Shown here in pieces: positions 18,615 to 27,110 of a stretch of 64,000 bases of DNA. The notes under the pieces were generated by a model, which worked only from the letters and a program-made list of their open reading frames with translations, searched no databases and had not been told where the DNA came from. The position numbers and the translations under genes were made by a program. The DNA is from Streptomyces chattanoogensis (GTDB lineage: Bacteria > Actinomycetota > Actinomycetes > Streptomycetales > Streptomycetaceae), in NCBI RefSeq assembly GCF_001294335.1, contig NZ_LGKG01000140.1, forward strand, positions 1 through 64,000. Direction: 5' to 3'. How positions within the stretch are numbered: the stretch's first letter is position 1; each line of letters opens with the position of its first letter.

Positions 18615-20738
18615 ATGGGGGACGAGGAAGTCATGAACGCCTCAGCCGGAGGAAACGCGGCCGAAGGCGGCGCCGCCAGGCCCGCATACGAGCCGCATCC
18701 GTTCATCGGCGGCCGTACCGCCGCGCTCCGCGCCCTCGCGGCCTGGCGGATGCGGTGGCCCGGCGCGCCCCGTGTCATCGTGCTCACCGGCAGCCCGGGC
18801 AGCGGGCGCTCACGGCTGGTCCGCGGCTTTCTGATGCTGTGTGAGCCCGACTTCCGCAAGCGGCTGCCCCTGGACGACATGGATCCGGCGACCGTCCCCC
18901 CGGATCTCCCCGCGCCCGCCGTACCGGACCCCACGCTGCTCACCGCCGCCCAGGTCCAGTGGTCGATCGCCGAGCACTTCGGGCTCCGGGCCACCCGCGC
19001 CCGGGACATCTTCCCCGAACTCGCCGCGCTCGAGGAACCGGTGACGATCGTGGTGCCGGATGTCGGCCTGGCCGGCCCGGTACGCGCCGCCGGCGAACCG
19101 GCCCGCCTCGTGCGGGACGTCCTCACACCGCTCGCCGCCGTCGAAACGGTTCAGCTGCTCACCTCCGTGCCGCGTGAACTGGCCGCCGAGCTGGCCGGCA
19201 CGCTGCCGCGCGGACAGGTGCAGATCATCGACCTCGACGATCCGGAGTGGGCCGACCCCGAAGGCCTGGTGTGGCACGCCGCGAACGCGCTCGACCCCGC
19301 CCTGGGGGCGCCCGAGCTCCCGTACTCCACCGATCCGGACGCCCGCCGGGCGCTCGCCCGGGCGATGGCCCGGCGCGCGGGCCCCAGCCGGCTGACCGTG
19401 CAGCTGGCGCTGCAGTCGCTGCTGATGGTGCCGGAGGGCTTCGACCCGGCCGACGAGGAGGGACTGCCGGCCGATGTCGGCGAGGCGCTGGACCTGCACG
19501 CCCGTCGTCTGGGCGCCGATCCCGGGACGCTGCGGCTGATACTGGCGCCGCTGGCGTTCGCGGAGGGCAGGGGGCTGCCCGTCGAGCTGCTGGGGACGCT
19601 GTCCACGGCCGTCGCCGGGCGCGACATGAGCCAGGACATCGCGGACGGGATGCTGCTGGCCGCCCCGTTCATCGAGCCGGTGGAGGTCGCCGCGGACGAG
19701 GACGCCGACGACGGCTCCGACGACGGCACGGGCACCGGCACCGGCACCGGCGGCAGCCGTACGCTGCTGCGCCTGATGCACCCCGGAATCGCCGAGGAGA
19801 TCCGCGCCGGCCTGCCCGACGTCCGCGCGGCCCAGACCGAGATCGCCATGGCGCTGCTGGAGGCCGTGCCCGAGCAGAACTGGGCCAAGGCCGATCCCTA
19901 CATACGTGACCACCTCGCGGCGCACACCCTCGAGGCCGGTCTGCTCCCCCGGCTGCTCACCGACCCGGGCCTGATGGCGCATGCGGATCCGGTGACGCTG
20001 CGGGCCGCCGTGGAGGCCGTACCGCTCGAGGAGCTGGAGGCGCCGGCCCGGACGTATCTGCGGACCGCTCCGCTGTTCACCCGGACCCAGGCGCCGGTGC
20101 AGATGCGGGCGGCGCTGCTGGAGACCGCGTTCGTCGAGGACGGGCTGGGCCCGTACGCGGAGGTGCTGCACACCCTCGGATTCGATCTGCCGTGGCGCAC
20201 CCTGTGGAGCGTGCCCCTCGCCGGGGTGAGCGCGGTCACCACGGGCTCCCTGCTCCAGGAGGGCGAGGAAGCCGGTACGCGCCCGGTGGCGGCGCTCCTC
20301 GTCCCCGAGGGCACCCCCGGCTCCCGTCCGTCGCCGGGCGAGCGCGGCGGTCCGGCCCTTCTTGTGCACGACCTGCTGCGACCCGGCTATGTCGATGCCG
20401 ACCCGGAGCAGGTGCTGCGGCCCTCGGACGAAGCGCGGGAGGCGGCACCGTTCGGGTTCAGCCGGGGCGCCGACTATCTGACGGTGTGGGCCCGGAAGAG
20501 CCGGCAGGCCGTCACGGCGCTGATCTCCGACACCCCGTTCACCGGCGTCGACCTCTCGCCCGACGGCGTCCTCGTCATCGCCACCGAACGCGGGGTGACG
20601 GCCCGTCAGATCCTCGCGCCCGTCCCCGCGGCGGAGCCCACCGTGCCGGACCGGGGTACCGGCACCGACGACATCGACGACACCGGCGCGTCCACCCACC
20701 CGGACTCCCCCACCGGCCTCGAAGGAGACCACTCGTGA
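18615..20738 (+). CDS. P-loop NTPase-like protein with altered Walker A
   Basis: The 707-aa cytoplasmic protein has an N-terminal nucleotide-binding-like domain. The expected Walker A lysine is replaced by Arg (GSPGSGRS, residues 59-66). A hydrophobic strand ending in Asp (VTIVVPDVGL) may be the Walker B equivalent. The middle is helical and winged-helix-like, as in STAND ATPases, with an acidic Gly-Thr repeat insertion (about 375-385). The C-terminal 80 residues contain one beta-propeller-like unit (GVDLSPDGVLVIATERG). The start is ATG 18615; ATG 18633, behind GAGGAA, is an alternative. It is coupled to the next gene by a GTGA overlap. The function is unknown. Confidence 0.8.
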   Translation: MGDEEVMNASAGGNAAEGGAARPAYEPHPFIGGRTAALRALAAWRMRWPGAPRVIVLTGSPGSGRSRLVRGFLMLCEPDFRKRLPLDDMDPATVPPDLPAPAVPDPTLLTAAQVQWSIAEHFGLRATRARDIFPELAALEEPVTIVVPDVGLAGPVRAAGEPARLVRDVLTPLAAVETVQLLTSVPRELAAELAGTLPRGQVQIIDLDDPEWADPEGLVWHAANALDPALGAPELPYSTDPDARRALARAMARRAGPSRLTVQLALQSLLMVPEGFDPADEEGLPADVGEALDLHARRLGADPGTLRLILAPLAFAEGRGLPVELLGTLSTAVAGRDMSQDIADGMLLAAPFIEPVEVAADEDADDGSDDGTGTGTGTGGSRTLLRLMHPGIAEEIRAGLPDVRAAQTEIAMALLEAVPEQNWAKADPYIRDHLAAHTLEAGLLPRLLTDPGLMAHADPVTLRAAVEAVPLEELEAPARTYLRTAPLFTRTQAPVQMRAALLETAFVEDGLGPYAEVLHTLGFDLPWRTLWSVPLAGVSAVTTGSLLQEGEEAGTRPVAALLVPEGTPGSRPSPGERGGPALLVHDLLRPGYVDADPEQVLRPSDEAREAAPFGFSRGADYLTVWARKSRQAVTALISDTPFTGVDLSPDGVLVIATERGVTARQILAPVPAAEPTVPDRGTGTDDIDDTGASTHPDSPTGLEGDHS

Positions 20739-22060
20739 TCACCCAGGCGCAGGCACACGCCACCGCCGCCCGCTGGCTCAACCCCGAGGGGCACCAGGGC
20801 CCGCCGCGCGAAGTGGCCATGCAGGAGTTCGACCTCGGCTGGGTGGTGTGGGCCGTACCGCCGCCCCCGGAGGTCGATCCGCAGACCGGACAGCGGCGCC
20901 CGCCCGCCGAGATCGGCACCGCGTGCGGCGTCGTCGACCGTGCGTCCGGCGAGCTGACGGTGTGGCCGTCCGTACCGGTCGAGGAGGTCGTGCGGATGTA
21001 CCAGCAGAAGCACGGCGCGGGCGCGGCGGCCCCCGCTGCGCCGCAGCCCCCGGTGACCGGCCCCGGCAACACCGCCGTCGCCACCTACAACGACCCGTCC
21101 ACCGGCGAGGAGACCAGCCTCGTACGGCTCGCGGGCCCCGGCCTGCCGCCCGTCGAGTACCAGCTGTCCGCAGAGCTCCAGCGCCTGGGCGTCCGCGGCG
21201 AGGACGTCCGCGCCGTCCACACCGATCTGCGCCCCGCCCTGCTGCCCGGCGGCTACCCCGGCGACTTCATCTTCCGCGCCTTCCCCAACGCCCAGTTCTC
21301 CTGCACCGAGGGCTACGGCATGCGGCCCGAGGAGCGCGCCGAGGGCATCGCCGGGCTGCTGCGGCACGTCGAGATGATGCACCAGATCTCCGGGCAGCAG
21401 GCGCCGCCGCGGCCGCACCGGCTGCCGGTGCCGGAGCGGGTCGAGGCCGCACCGGCGATGCGCGATGTGGCGCTCGGCAAGCACCTCGCGGAGGTCTTCG
21501 GCCCCCAGGGCGTCTTCCGTCCCGACGCCGACGACACCGCCCCCACCCAGCTCCCCGACGCCGCGAAGAACACCCTGACCTGGGCCGGCCTGCCCACCGA
21601 GGTCCCGTACTTCTTCACCGCCGACCGGTCCGACGCCCCGCCCGCCGGCGGTCTGTTCACCGACGTGGCCACGTATCTGCGACAGACCGGCACGGAGGCC
21701 CGCCCGGAAACCCTCGAAACCCTCTCCGGCTACGTCCGCATCGGCACCGACGGCCTCTACACCATGGCCGTGCAGTGCGTCGCCCCGGAACAGAACCAGA
21801 GCCTGATCGGCACCGTCTGGGCGGTCCAGCCCACCTCCGGCGGCGGCCGCTTCGTCAACCGCACCCTCGCCGCGTATCTGCGCTCGCTCGCCCTCCTGGC
21901 GACCACGCGACAGCAGATGCAGGGCCTGGACCCGCATGCGGCGGGCACGGCGGTGGCCGGTTTCCAGGAGCAGATCGCGGCGATCGACTCGTGGGCGCTG
22001 GACGACCAGGGCAACTGGTGGTCGCTGATCATCGAGCAGATGTGGCACGGGTTGTTCTGA
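20735..22060 (+). CDS. YrhB/deaminase-like/SUKH-type multidomain protein
   Basis: The 441-aa protein seems to have three parts. Residues 1-90 resemble YrhB-type immunity modules (a GTACGVVDRASGELTVWPS segment). Residues 140-200 resemble the XOO_2897-type deaminase fold, but the metal-site Cys residues are absent: the stretch reads TDLRPALLPGGYP (163-175), where active members have PC..P..YC. Residues 230-441 resemble a SUKH-4-type immunity domain. These assignments are from recalled family patterns only. The GTG at 20735 overlaps the upstream stop. The protein may be a regulatory or immunity factor rather than an enzyme. Homologues beside Streptomyces ESX genes are common. Confidence 0.7.
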   Translation: MITQAQAHATAARWLNPEGHQGPPREVAMQEFDLGWVVWAVPPPPEVDPQTGQRRPPAEIGTACGVVDRASGELTVWPSVPVEEVVRMYQQKHGAGAAAPAAPQPPVTGPGNTAVATYNDPSTGEETSLVRLAGPGLPPVEYQLSAELQRLGVRGEDVRAVHTDLRPALLPGGYPGDFIFRAFPNAQFSCTEGYGMRPEERAEGIAGLLRHVEMMHQISGQQAPPRPHRLPVPERVEAAPAMRDVALGKHLAEVFGPQGVFRPDADDTAPTQLPDAAKNTLTWAGLPTEVPYFFTADRSDAPPAGGLFTDVATYLRQTGTEARPETLETLSGYVRIGTDGLYTMAVQCVAPEQNQSLIGTVWAVQPTSGGGRFVNRTLAAYLRSLALLATTRQQMQGLDPHAAGTAVAGFQEQIAAIDSWALDDQGNWWSLIIEQMWHGLF

Positions 22061-22069
22061 GGAATGAGT

Positions 22070-22106
22070 GGGACGTGCGGGACGTGCGGGACAGGCGGGA
22101 CGGGCG
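22070..22106 (+). repeat. Short tandem repeat
   Basis: Four imperfect copies of the 9-mer GGGACGTGC lie just past the stop of the SUKH-like gene. The remaining gap up to 22344 holds nothing else I recognise. Confidence 0.7.
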
Positions 22107-22344
22107 GATGTCGCTGTGATGTCGCTGTTGCGGCTGCCCTTCCGGTCCCAGCGGGCCCGGCCGTTGGGCGCTTCCATAGCTGTGCGCACGCTGTAAGCCG
22201 CAACTGTGGCCGTCCGGCTTGCTGAGCCGTACGTCCGTCCGTACACGGCTTCCGCACGCCCCCGGGCCGCCGCCATATCGCCCGGCGGCACAACGGCCAC
22301 AACGAGCCGACGGTCACAACAAGCAATCGCCCCGCCGCCTCCCG

Positions 22345-22644
22345 TCAGGGCAACAGCAACCAGTCCGCGGCGAGAGCGGCCGCGAGTCCGATACCCAGCA
22401 GCCACGTGCCCAGCCGGGTACGCCCGTTCCGGCTGAGCTCGATGACCACGCCGCAGAGCACCAGCGCGGCTCCGTAGACCCCGACCACCAGCACCGAGTG
22501 GCGGGACGCCAGGCGGATCACGAGCACCAGCGCCATCGCGCCCATCAGAACCGAGGCCACGATGATGCGTATTCGCCGTGCCTGACGGGGTGTCAGCCCT
22601 GCGCGGTCCTCGGAAAGGGGCTGCTCATTGCCGGTTGCGTCCAT
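22345..22644 (-). CDS. Small three-helix membrane protein
   Basis: The 99-aa protein has a hydrophilic N-terminus and three transmembrane helices (about residues 27-45, 49-68 and 77-96) separated by short Arg-containing loops. It starts at ATG 22644 (MDATGNEQPL), though the ribosome site is weak and the frame stays open upstream. It is convergent with the SUKH-like gene and divergent from the ESX-type gene at 23027. No family is recognised, and a role in secretion is not supported by anything beyond location. Confidence 0.7.
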   Translation of the reverse strand: MDATGNEQPLSEDRAGLTPRQARRIRIIVASVLMGAMALVLVIRLASRHSVLVVGVYGAALVLCGVVIELSRNGRTRLGTWLLGIGLAAALAADWLLLP

Positions 22645-22768
22645 GAGCGGGATGCTACGGGACCGTTGATCGCCCGCGCGCCCGGATCCAGCCGCACTGC
22701 GCACCTCGAGGACACCACTCCCTCGCGACCACCTTCTCCCCCCACCCCCTCAGCACCCCGCCCCCTCA

Positions 22769-22813
22769 CCCACCCAATGCATCCCGCCCACCCAATCCAT
22801 CCCGTCCGCCCAA
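22769..22813. repeat. Two and a half copies of an 18-bp repeat
   Basis: CCCACCCAATSCATCCCG occurs at 22769-22786 and 22787-22804, with a partial third copy, inside a cytosine-rich non-coding stretch (22645-22936). Confidence 0.75.
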
Positions 22814-22936
22814 CCGCCACAATTCCCAAACCGAACTCGAGTTCCCCAGCACCCCCTTTCTCTTCCTCCATGACCACCAAATTGCCATAACTCCTTTACG
22901 GCAACGCCACGTGAACACCCGGCACACTTCCCCGCC

Positions 22937-22967
22937 TTGACATGCCATCACCCGGATCGCCTAATGT
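22937..22967 (+). promoter_or_regulatory. Promoter of the 23027 gene
   Basis: A perfect -35 TTGACA (22937-22942) is followed after 19 bp by TAATGT (22962-22967). The sequence just 5' of the -35 (CCCGCC) matches that of the promoter at 17718. Confidence 0.7.
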
Positions 22968-23026
22968 GGGGTCATTAAGGAAGTGTCAAGGGCAGTACAG
23001 GGCACGGGAAAAACCGGGGGCAAAAG

Positions 23027-23356
23027 GTGGCAGGCAAGGCATTTGATGTCGATCCGGACGTACTGAAGGCGCAGGGCAACACCTTCGTCCATATCGGCAA
23101 CGATTTCTCCACGGCCGCGAAAAAACTGCGCGACGGCCTCGAGGATGTGGACGCCGCCTTTGAGGGATGCGATTTCGGCGAAGTCTTCCTAACGATCTAC
23201 AAGCCCATCTCGGAGGGCATGTTCGACTCGATGGATTCTCTCGGCGAGCGCCTTGAGGGCATCGGCGACAAGCTCCAGGGCATGGCACAGAAGTACGCCG
23301 AGTCCGACGAGCAGGGCATCCACACGATCAGCGCCGTGGGCCGCCCACAAATCTGA
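23027..23356 (+). CDS. ESX-type small secreted protein (WXG100-like fold)
   Basis: The 109-aa protein is predicted as two helices joined near residue 46, with the turn reading FEGCDFG instead of WXG. The C-terminus has Tyr90-Ala-Glu-Ser-Asp94, a match to the YxxxD/E type VII export signal just after helix 2. There is no Sec signal peptide. The GTG at 23027 follows a G-rich site and a strong promoter. It stands directly before the large helical gene at 23547, 190 bp away, a pairing seen with LXG/CpnT-like substrates and their small partners. I infer it is the export partner of that protein. Confidence 0.8.
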   Translation: MAGKAFDVDPDVLKAQGNTFVHIGNDFSTAAKKLRDGLEDVDAAFEGCDFGEVFLTIYKPISEGMFDSMDSLGERLEGIGDKLQGMAQKYAESDEQGIHTISAVGRPQI

Positions 23357-23546
23357 CGCGGGGCTCAACTCACTGCGTCTGTCCAAACTCCCGGCCCCAA
23401 GCTCCAAGCTCCCGCAAGCACAGCACGCCCCGAGCTCACCCGAGCCACCACCCCTCGCACCACCCCGCTTCACCCCTCCCTTCACCCCTCCTCTCCATCG
23501 CCCTTCCACCTGACATTCGGCTACCACCGCACGGGGGACAATCACT

Positions 23547-24656
23547 GTGTCACTGATGCTGCCGGACCCGCTCGTCGAGGTCCTGGACCTGCTCGGTTAC
23601 AGCTGGCCCAACGCCGATGAGGACAAGCTCTTCGAATGCGCCTCTGTCTGGCGGACCTTCGCCGAGCAGGCCAATCAGACACTCTCGGACGGCTCGTCGG
23701 CGGCCAATGAGGTCGTCAGCGCCAACTCGGGTGAGGCGATCGAGGGTTTCTCCAAGGAGTGGGGCGCCTTTGCCGGCAGCGGCGACAGCGGTGACCACTA
23801 TCTCCGCGACGCCGCCATGGCTGCCGAGGTCATCGCCGCCGCCTTCGACGCGGCCGCCATCGCCGTTATCGCCGGCAAGGTCGCGGTCATCGCCCAGCTC
23901 GTCGCGCTGGCCATCGAACTCATCGCGGCGCAGGCGGCCGCGCCCTTCACCCTCGGCCTCTCCGAACTCGGCGCGGCAGGCGCCACTCAGGCCGCCCGGG
24001 TGATCGTCCGCCAGATCCTCGACAAGCTCAAGCGCGAGGTGATGCAGGCGGCGACCAAGGCGATGGAACACGCCACCATGGACGCCATCAAGAAGATGGC
24101 CAAGAAGGCGGTGTCCAAGGAGGCCCGCAAGCTGGCCATGGACTACGTCAAGACGACCGTCAAGGAAGAAGTCAAGGACAAGGTCGTTACCGCCGCCAAG
24201 GATTCCGCCAAGGAATTCGTCACGGAAACCGTGGTCAACGGGGCCAAGGAAAAGGCCATGGAAGCCGGCGAGGAGATGGCCGGCAACCTCGTCGGGCAGG
24301 GTATCGAGAACCACTTCGGCGCCCGCGACGGAATCGACTGGGGCGAAACAGCCGACATCGCCAAGGAAAAGGCCGGCGAATACGTCGACGACGTCAAGAA
24401 GGACGCCGTGGACCGCGTCAACGAGTACAAGGACGGCGTCACCAGCCTCGCCGACCCCCAGCACTGGGCCGACCGCGTCCAGAGCGACGCGGAAAACAAG
24501 CGGGACCAACTCATCGACCACCACACCAACCGCGGCCTCGACCACGTCCAAAGCCGCGTCGACCACCACACCGGCGGCGCCGCCAGCCGCAACCAGGACG
24601 TCACCGACGAGGCCCGCAACACCGTCTCGGACCACGTCCGCTCGGTCTTCGGCTGA
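23547..24656 (+). CDS. CpnT N-terminus-like helical protein without toxin domain
   Basis: The 369-aa chain opens MSLMLPDPLVEVLDLLGYSW, the pattern I associate with the WXG100-like N-terminal domains of CpnT-type polymorphic toxins. Residues 25-95 form the helical hairpin, and 95-165 are strongly hydrophobic Ala/Ile/Leu helices. From 165 on it is amphipathic, Lys/Glu/Ala-rich and coiled (repeated KEEVKDKVVTAAKDSAKE-like units), ending with Asp/His-rich repeats. No Cys/His/Asp catalytic cluster or known toxin module is visible at the C-terminus. The GTG at 23547 follows GGGGGA. It could be a truncated toxin, a non-toxic structural effector or a novel membrane-active protein. Confidence 0.75.
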   Translation: MSLMLPDPLVEVLDLLGYSWPNADEDKLFECASVWRTFAEQANQTLSDGSSAANEVVSANSGEAIEGFSKEWGAFAGSGDSGDHYLRDAAMAAEVIAAAFDAAAIAVIAGKVAVIAQLVALAIELIAAQAAAPFTLGLSELGAAGATQAARVIVRQILDKLKREVMQAATKAMEHATMDAIKKMAKKAVSKEARKLAMDYVKTTVKEEVKDKVVTAAKDSAKEFVTETVVNGAKEKAMEAGEEMAGNLVGQGIENHFGARDGIDWGETADIAKEKAGEYVDDVKKDAVDRVNEYKDGVTSLADPQHWADRVQSDAENKRDQLIDHHTNRGLDHVQSRVDHHTGGAASRNQDVTDEARNTVSDHVRSVFG

Positions 24657-24720
24657 GGGCGGTATCACCGCTCTCCAGGCCCGCCCATACTCCACCGCGC
24701 TTGACCCCTGGAACGCATTG

Positions 24721-24751
24721 GGGGCCGCAGTCTCATGCAGACTGCGGCCCC
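24721..24751 (+). terminator. Terminator after the CpnT-like gene
   Basis: A perfect 13-bp stem (24721-24733 with 24739-24751) with a CATGC loop lies 64 nt beyond the stop. Confidence 0.85.
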
Positions 24752-25253
24752 ATGTCCGTATCCATTTCAAGTGTTCCGAGCTCCAGCTTTCGCTGATCCC
24801 ACGCGTCTTCGGCCTGCCCGCTGCGTGCTCGCAACCGACCTTACGGACACGAACCGAGCCTGCTGGGCTGCCATGCGAGGCGGTACGGGTACGTCACAAA
24901 GCCACGGGGTCAGGGACCGCCGGGCTCCCTGCCAGACGGTTGGAAAATTGGCTCGACGGTAACCATCCGGGAATTCATGGAGCCGAGCGCGGAGCAGAGC
25001 CACAGCCCGACACTTGGGCTGCGGAGCCGCGCGTGCCATTGGCCAACCGTACGGGTCCTCTACGCCCGTCGAGCGGATATGCACTCGTGCGGCAGCCGTC
25101 TGCTATGAGCTTCGTAGCGGAAGTACTTCCAGACCCTGAGGCCATCTGCCGCTCCCCGGCACGCCCCCACTCGCCACCCACTCCCCATAGGGAGGACGTT
25201 GGCACCAGGGAGCGTTTCCCTTACACCTGCGCACCCCCAGAGCTACACCCCGC
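24752..25253. other. 500-bp gap without a supported gene
   Basis: Open frames exist on both strands but show no recognisable family, ribosome site or typical third-position GC bias. Because the adjoining stretch is a decayed mycosin, this may be further eroded coding sequence. I could not align it to the rest of the mycosin. Confidence 0.5.
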
Positions 25254-25440
25254 CCAGCAATGAGCGAAGCCATCATGATGCCGTGCTCCCGGAAAGCACG
25301 TTGCCCTTGAGGTCAGGACGAGAACGACTTCCTTCCGCCACGTCGTCGATGACCGTACGGCCCCAGCCAGTTCGAGCCTTCCAGACTTCAACCCCGAAGG
25401 ACATCGACAGCCGTCAGCATTTCCTGACCTGACCCGCCAC
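25254..25440 (-). pseudogene. Remnant of a mycosin (S8 protease) gene
   Basis: Read on the minus strand, this stretch aligns with residues of about 37-108 of the intact mycosin at 25662-27020. It gives LSMSFGVEVWKARTGWGRT, then VIDDVAEGSRSRPDLKGNVLSG. After a frameshift and a loss of about 15 codons comes HGIMMASLIAG. The intact gene reads LSANSFDAKQVWK, VIDDGVDGSHPDLSGSVLAG and HGTAMASLIAG at the same places. The Asp and His active-site surroundings are still readable (VIDD codons at 25342-25353, the MASLIAG block at 25253-25273). An in-frame stop, the frameshift and the missing Ser half show it is dead. The 18-bp terminator at 25480 separates it from the intact copy. Confidence 0.85.
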
Positions 25441-25479
25441 AGATTCCGGCATGGCGCCAGGGGCAGTGCCCCGCCACAA

Positions 25480-25522
25480 CGGCTAGAGGCCCGCAACTTG
25501 AAAGGTTGCGGGCCTCTAGCCG
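25480..25522. terminator. Strong terminator after the mycosin gene
   Basis: An uninterrupted 18-bp stem (CGGCTAGAGGCCCGCAAC, 25480-25497 with 25505-25522) closes a 7-nt loop. It ends the 25662-27020 transcript. The 139 bp between it and the stop codon hold nothing identifiable. Confidence 0.85.
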
Positions 25523-25661
25523 TTCGATCATCTTCTTCTCTCGAGCCTTACGTTGTCCTCAATCACAACGGACCCGACCGCCTTCAAGAAAGCTCCGCTT
25601 GAAGACCTGGTCACGCATGACAACCGCCATTCCCTCAGGCGCCTGCCATTGCAGCCGTCCG

Positions 25662-27020
25662 CTACTGTCCCGGCGGCTGAGTGGGCGGAGCCGGCGGATA
25701 GGCCGGTGCGCCGGGCTGCTGCTGGTACGGACCGGGCTGCTGATACGGACCGGGCTGCTGCGGCATGAACCCAGGGCCACCGGGACCGCCATAGCCACCG
25801 GGGCCACCGGGCGGCGGGCCGTTCCGACCGTTCTTCTTCTGCCGGACAACCAGAATGACGATGACCGCGACAACGACAAGAACACCGGCCGCGATACCCA
25901 CAATGGCACCAGTACCGAGTCCGCTGTCGCTCTTCTCAGTTGCCTGCTCATCGCCCTTAGCGGGAGCGCCGGGAGCAGTTGCTCCTCCACTGCCTGCACC
26001 CGGAGACGGCTGCGTCTCGGGAGACTTCAACGGACCATTCTTCGATCCGGCCGGAATATTCTCCGTCAGAGCGCGCAGAGGACGGATAAACCCGTACCCG
26101 TAGTGCTGGTCCGGGAGCTTCGCCCCTTGCTTGTCCGCGGGAAGGCCAGCCGTCTTGACGAGACGGTTTGCGATCTGGCCGGCGGTCAATTTGGGGAACT
26201 TAGAACGCAAGAGAGCTGCGGTGGCCGAGACGTAGGCCGTGGAGTCAGAAGTCCCGCTTGCCTGGCGGTACGGCTCTGTCGCTCCGGCAGATGTAATGTG
26301 TACACCTGGAGCCGACAGCATGACTCTGGGACCGTAATTGGACTTGTCCCAGATTTTTCCAGCTTTATCCACGGCGCCAACTGCTACGACACCAGGCGAT
26401 TTAGCCAAGTCACTCATAAGGTCGGAAGATCCGTCGTTACCTGTACCGGCCACCACCAGCACATCGTGCGCCACTGCGTAGGCAATTGCCTCTTTCTCCG
26501 TGTCCATCAACACCGGAATGTTGATGGACACATTCACAACGGTGGCACCGTGATCTACCGCATACCTTACGGCACTCTCAAACCCCTCGCTGTTTCCCAA
26601 AGCGCCATGTTCAGACATGGAAATCTTCACCGGCAGAATCTTCGCGCCGGGGGCCAATCCCATTACGCCATCGCTTCGCCCAGGTCCGTGCCCGTGCCCA
26701 GCGATGAGAGAAGCCATTGCCGTGCCGTGATCGACCTGCTTCTCCTGATTGGCCGGCCCCCCCTTCACTACATCCTTGCCAGCGAGGACACTTCCGCTGA
26801 GGTCCGGATGACTGCCATCCACTCCGTCATCGATGACAGCAACCGTGACCCCCTTGCCCGTCGACTCCTTCCAAACCTGCTTGGCGTCAAAGGAATTGGC
26901 GCTCAAAGGCCACTGACGGTCTCTGATCTCATCCGCCGAAGCGATCGGTGCGGTGCCAAAGAGCAGTGCTCCCGCCACCACGCCACCGCTGACCGCACGC
27001 AGCGTCCGCGTGAGCCTCAT
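25662..27020 (-). CDS. mycP: Mycosin-type S8 serine protease (second copy)
   Basis: This membrane-anchored subtilase is of the type VII secretion family and acts outside the membrane. It has a Sec signal (residues 1-29, cleavage near IASA-DE). The catalytic triad is Asp64 (VIDDG), His98 (DHGT) and Ser258 (SGTSDST), with the oxyanion Asn195 (GTGND). A transmembrane helix lies at about 363-388, then a cytoplasmic Gly/Pro/Gln tail with QQPGPY-like repeats. The Ser motif lacks the usual downstream Pro. The mature domain has no Cys pair, unlike the other mycosin here. The low GC of many codons contrasts with the core ESX genes. It follows a terminator, so it is its own transcript. Confidence 0.92.
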   Translation of the reverse strand: MRLTRTLRAVSGGVVAGALLFGTAPIASADEIRDRQWPLSANSFDAKQVWKESTGKGVTVAVIDDGVDGSHPDLSGSVLAGKDVVKGGPANQEKQVDHGTAMASLIAGHGHGPGRSDGVMGLAPGAKILPVKISMSEHGALGNSEGFESAVRYAVDHGATVVNVSINIPVLMDTEKEAIAYAVAHDVLVVAGTGNDGSSDLMSDLAKSPGVVAVGAVDKAGKIWDKSNYGPRVMLSAPGVHITSAGATEPYRQASGTSDSTAYVSATAALLRSKFPKLTAGQIANRLVKTAGLPADKQGAKLPDQHYGYGFIRPLRALTENIPAGSKNGPLKSPETQPSPGAGSGGATAPGAPAKGDEQATEKSDSGLGTGAIVGIAAGVLVVVAVIVILVVRQKKNGRNGPPPGGPGGYGGPGGPGFMPQQPGPYQQPGPYQQQPGAPAYPPAPPTQPPGQ

Positions 27021-27043
27021 GCCGTAACACCTCTCTTTAGCAG

Positions 27044-27079
27044 GATGGGGCCCGCAGCCCGAGGACTGCGGGCCCCATC
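27044..27079 (-). terminator. Terminator of the Gly-rich WXG gene
   Basis: A perfect 14-bp stem (GATGGGGCCCGCAG with its complement, 27044-27057 and 27066-27079) and an 8-nt loop sit 32 nt after the stop at 27111 and just before the downstream mycosin start. Confidence 0.85.
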
Positions 27080-27110
27080 GCCTTTCGCCGATTACTTGGC
27101 CGTCCGGTTC

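Noticed and set aside
22769..22813. Possible CRISPR-like repeats
   Set aside because: The units are directly adjacent with no spacers, only 2.5 copies, and no cas genes nearby.
24718..25263. A plus-strand 181-aa frame in the gap after the CpnT-like gene
   Set aside because: It starts inside the terminator, has no ribosome site or family, and overlaps the decayed mycosin.
18606..25661. Prophage or integrative element in the ESX accessory region
   Set aside because: No integrase, transposase, attachment repeats or phage structural genes are visible.
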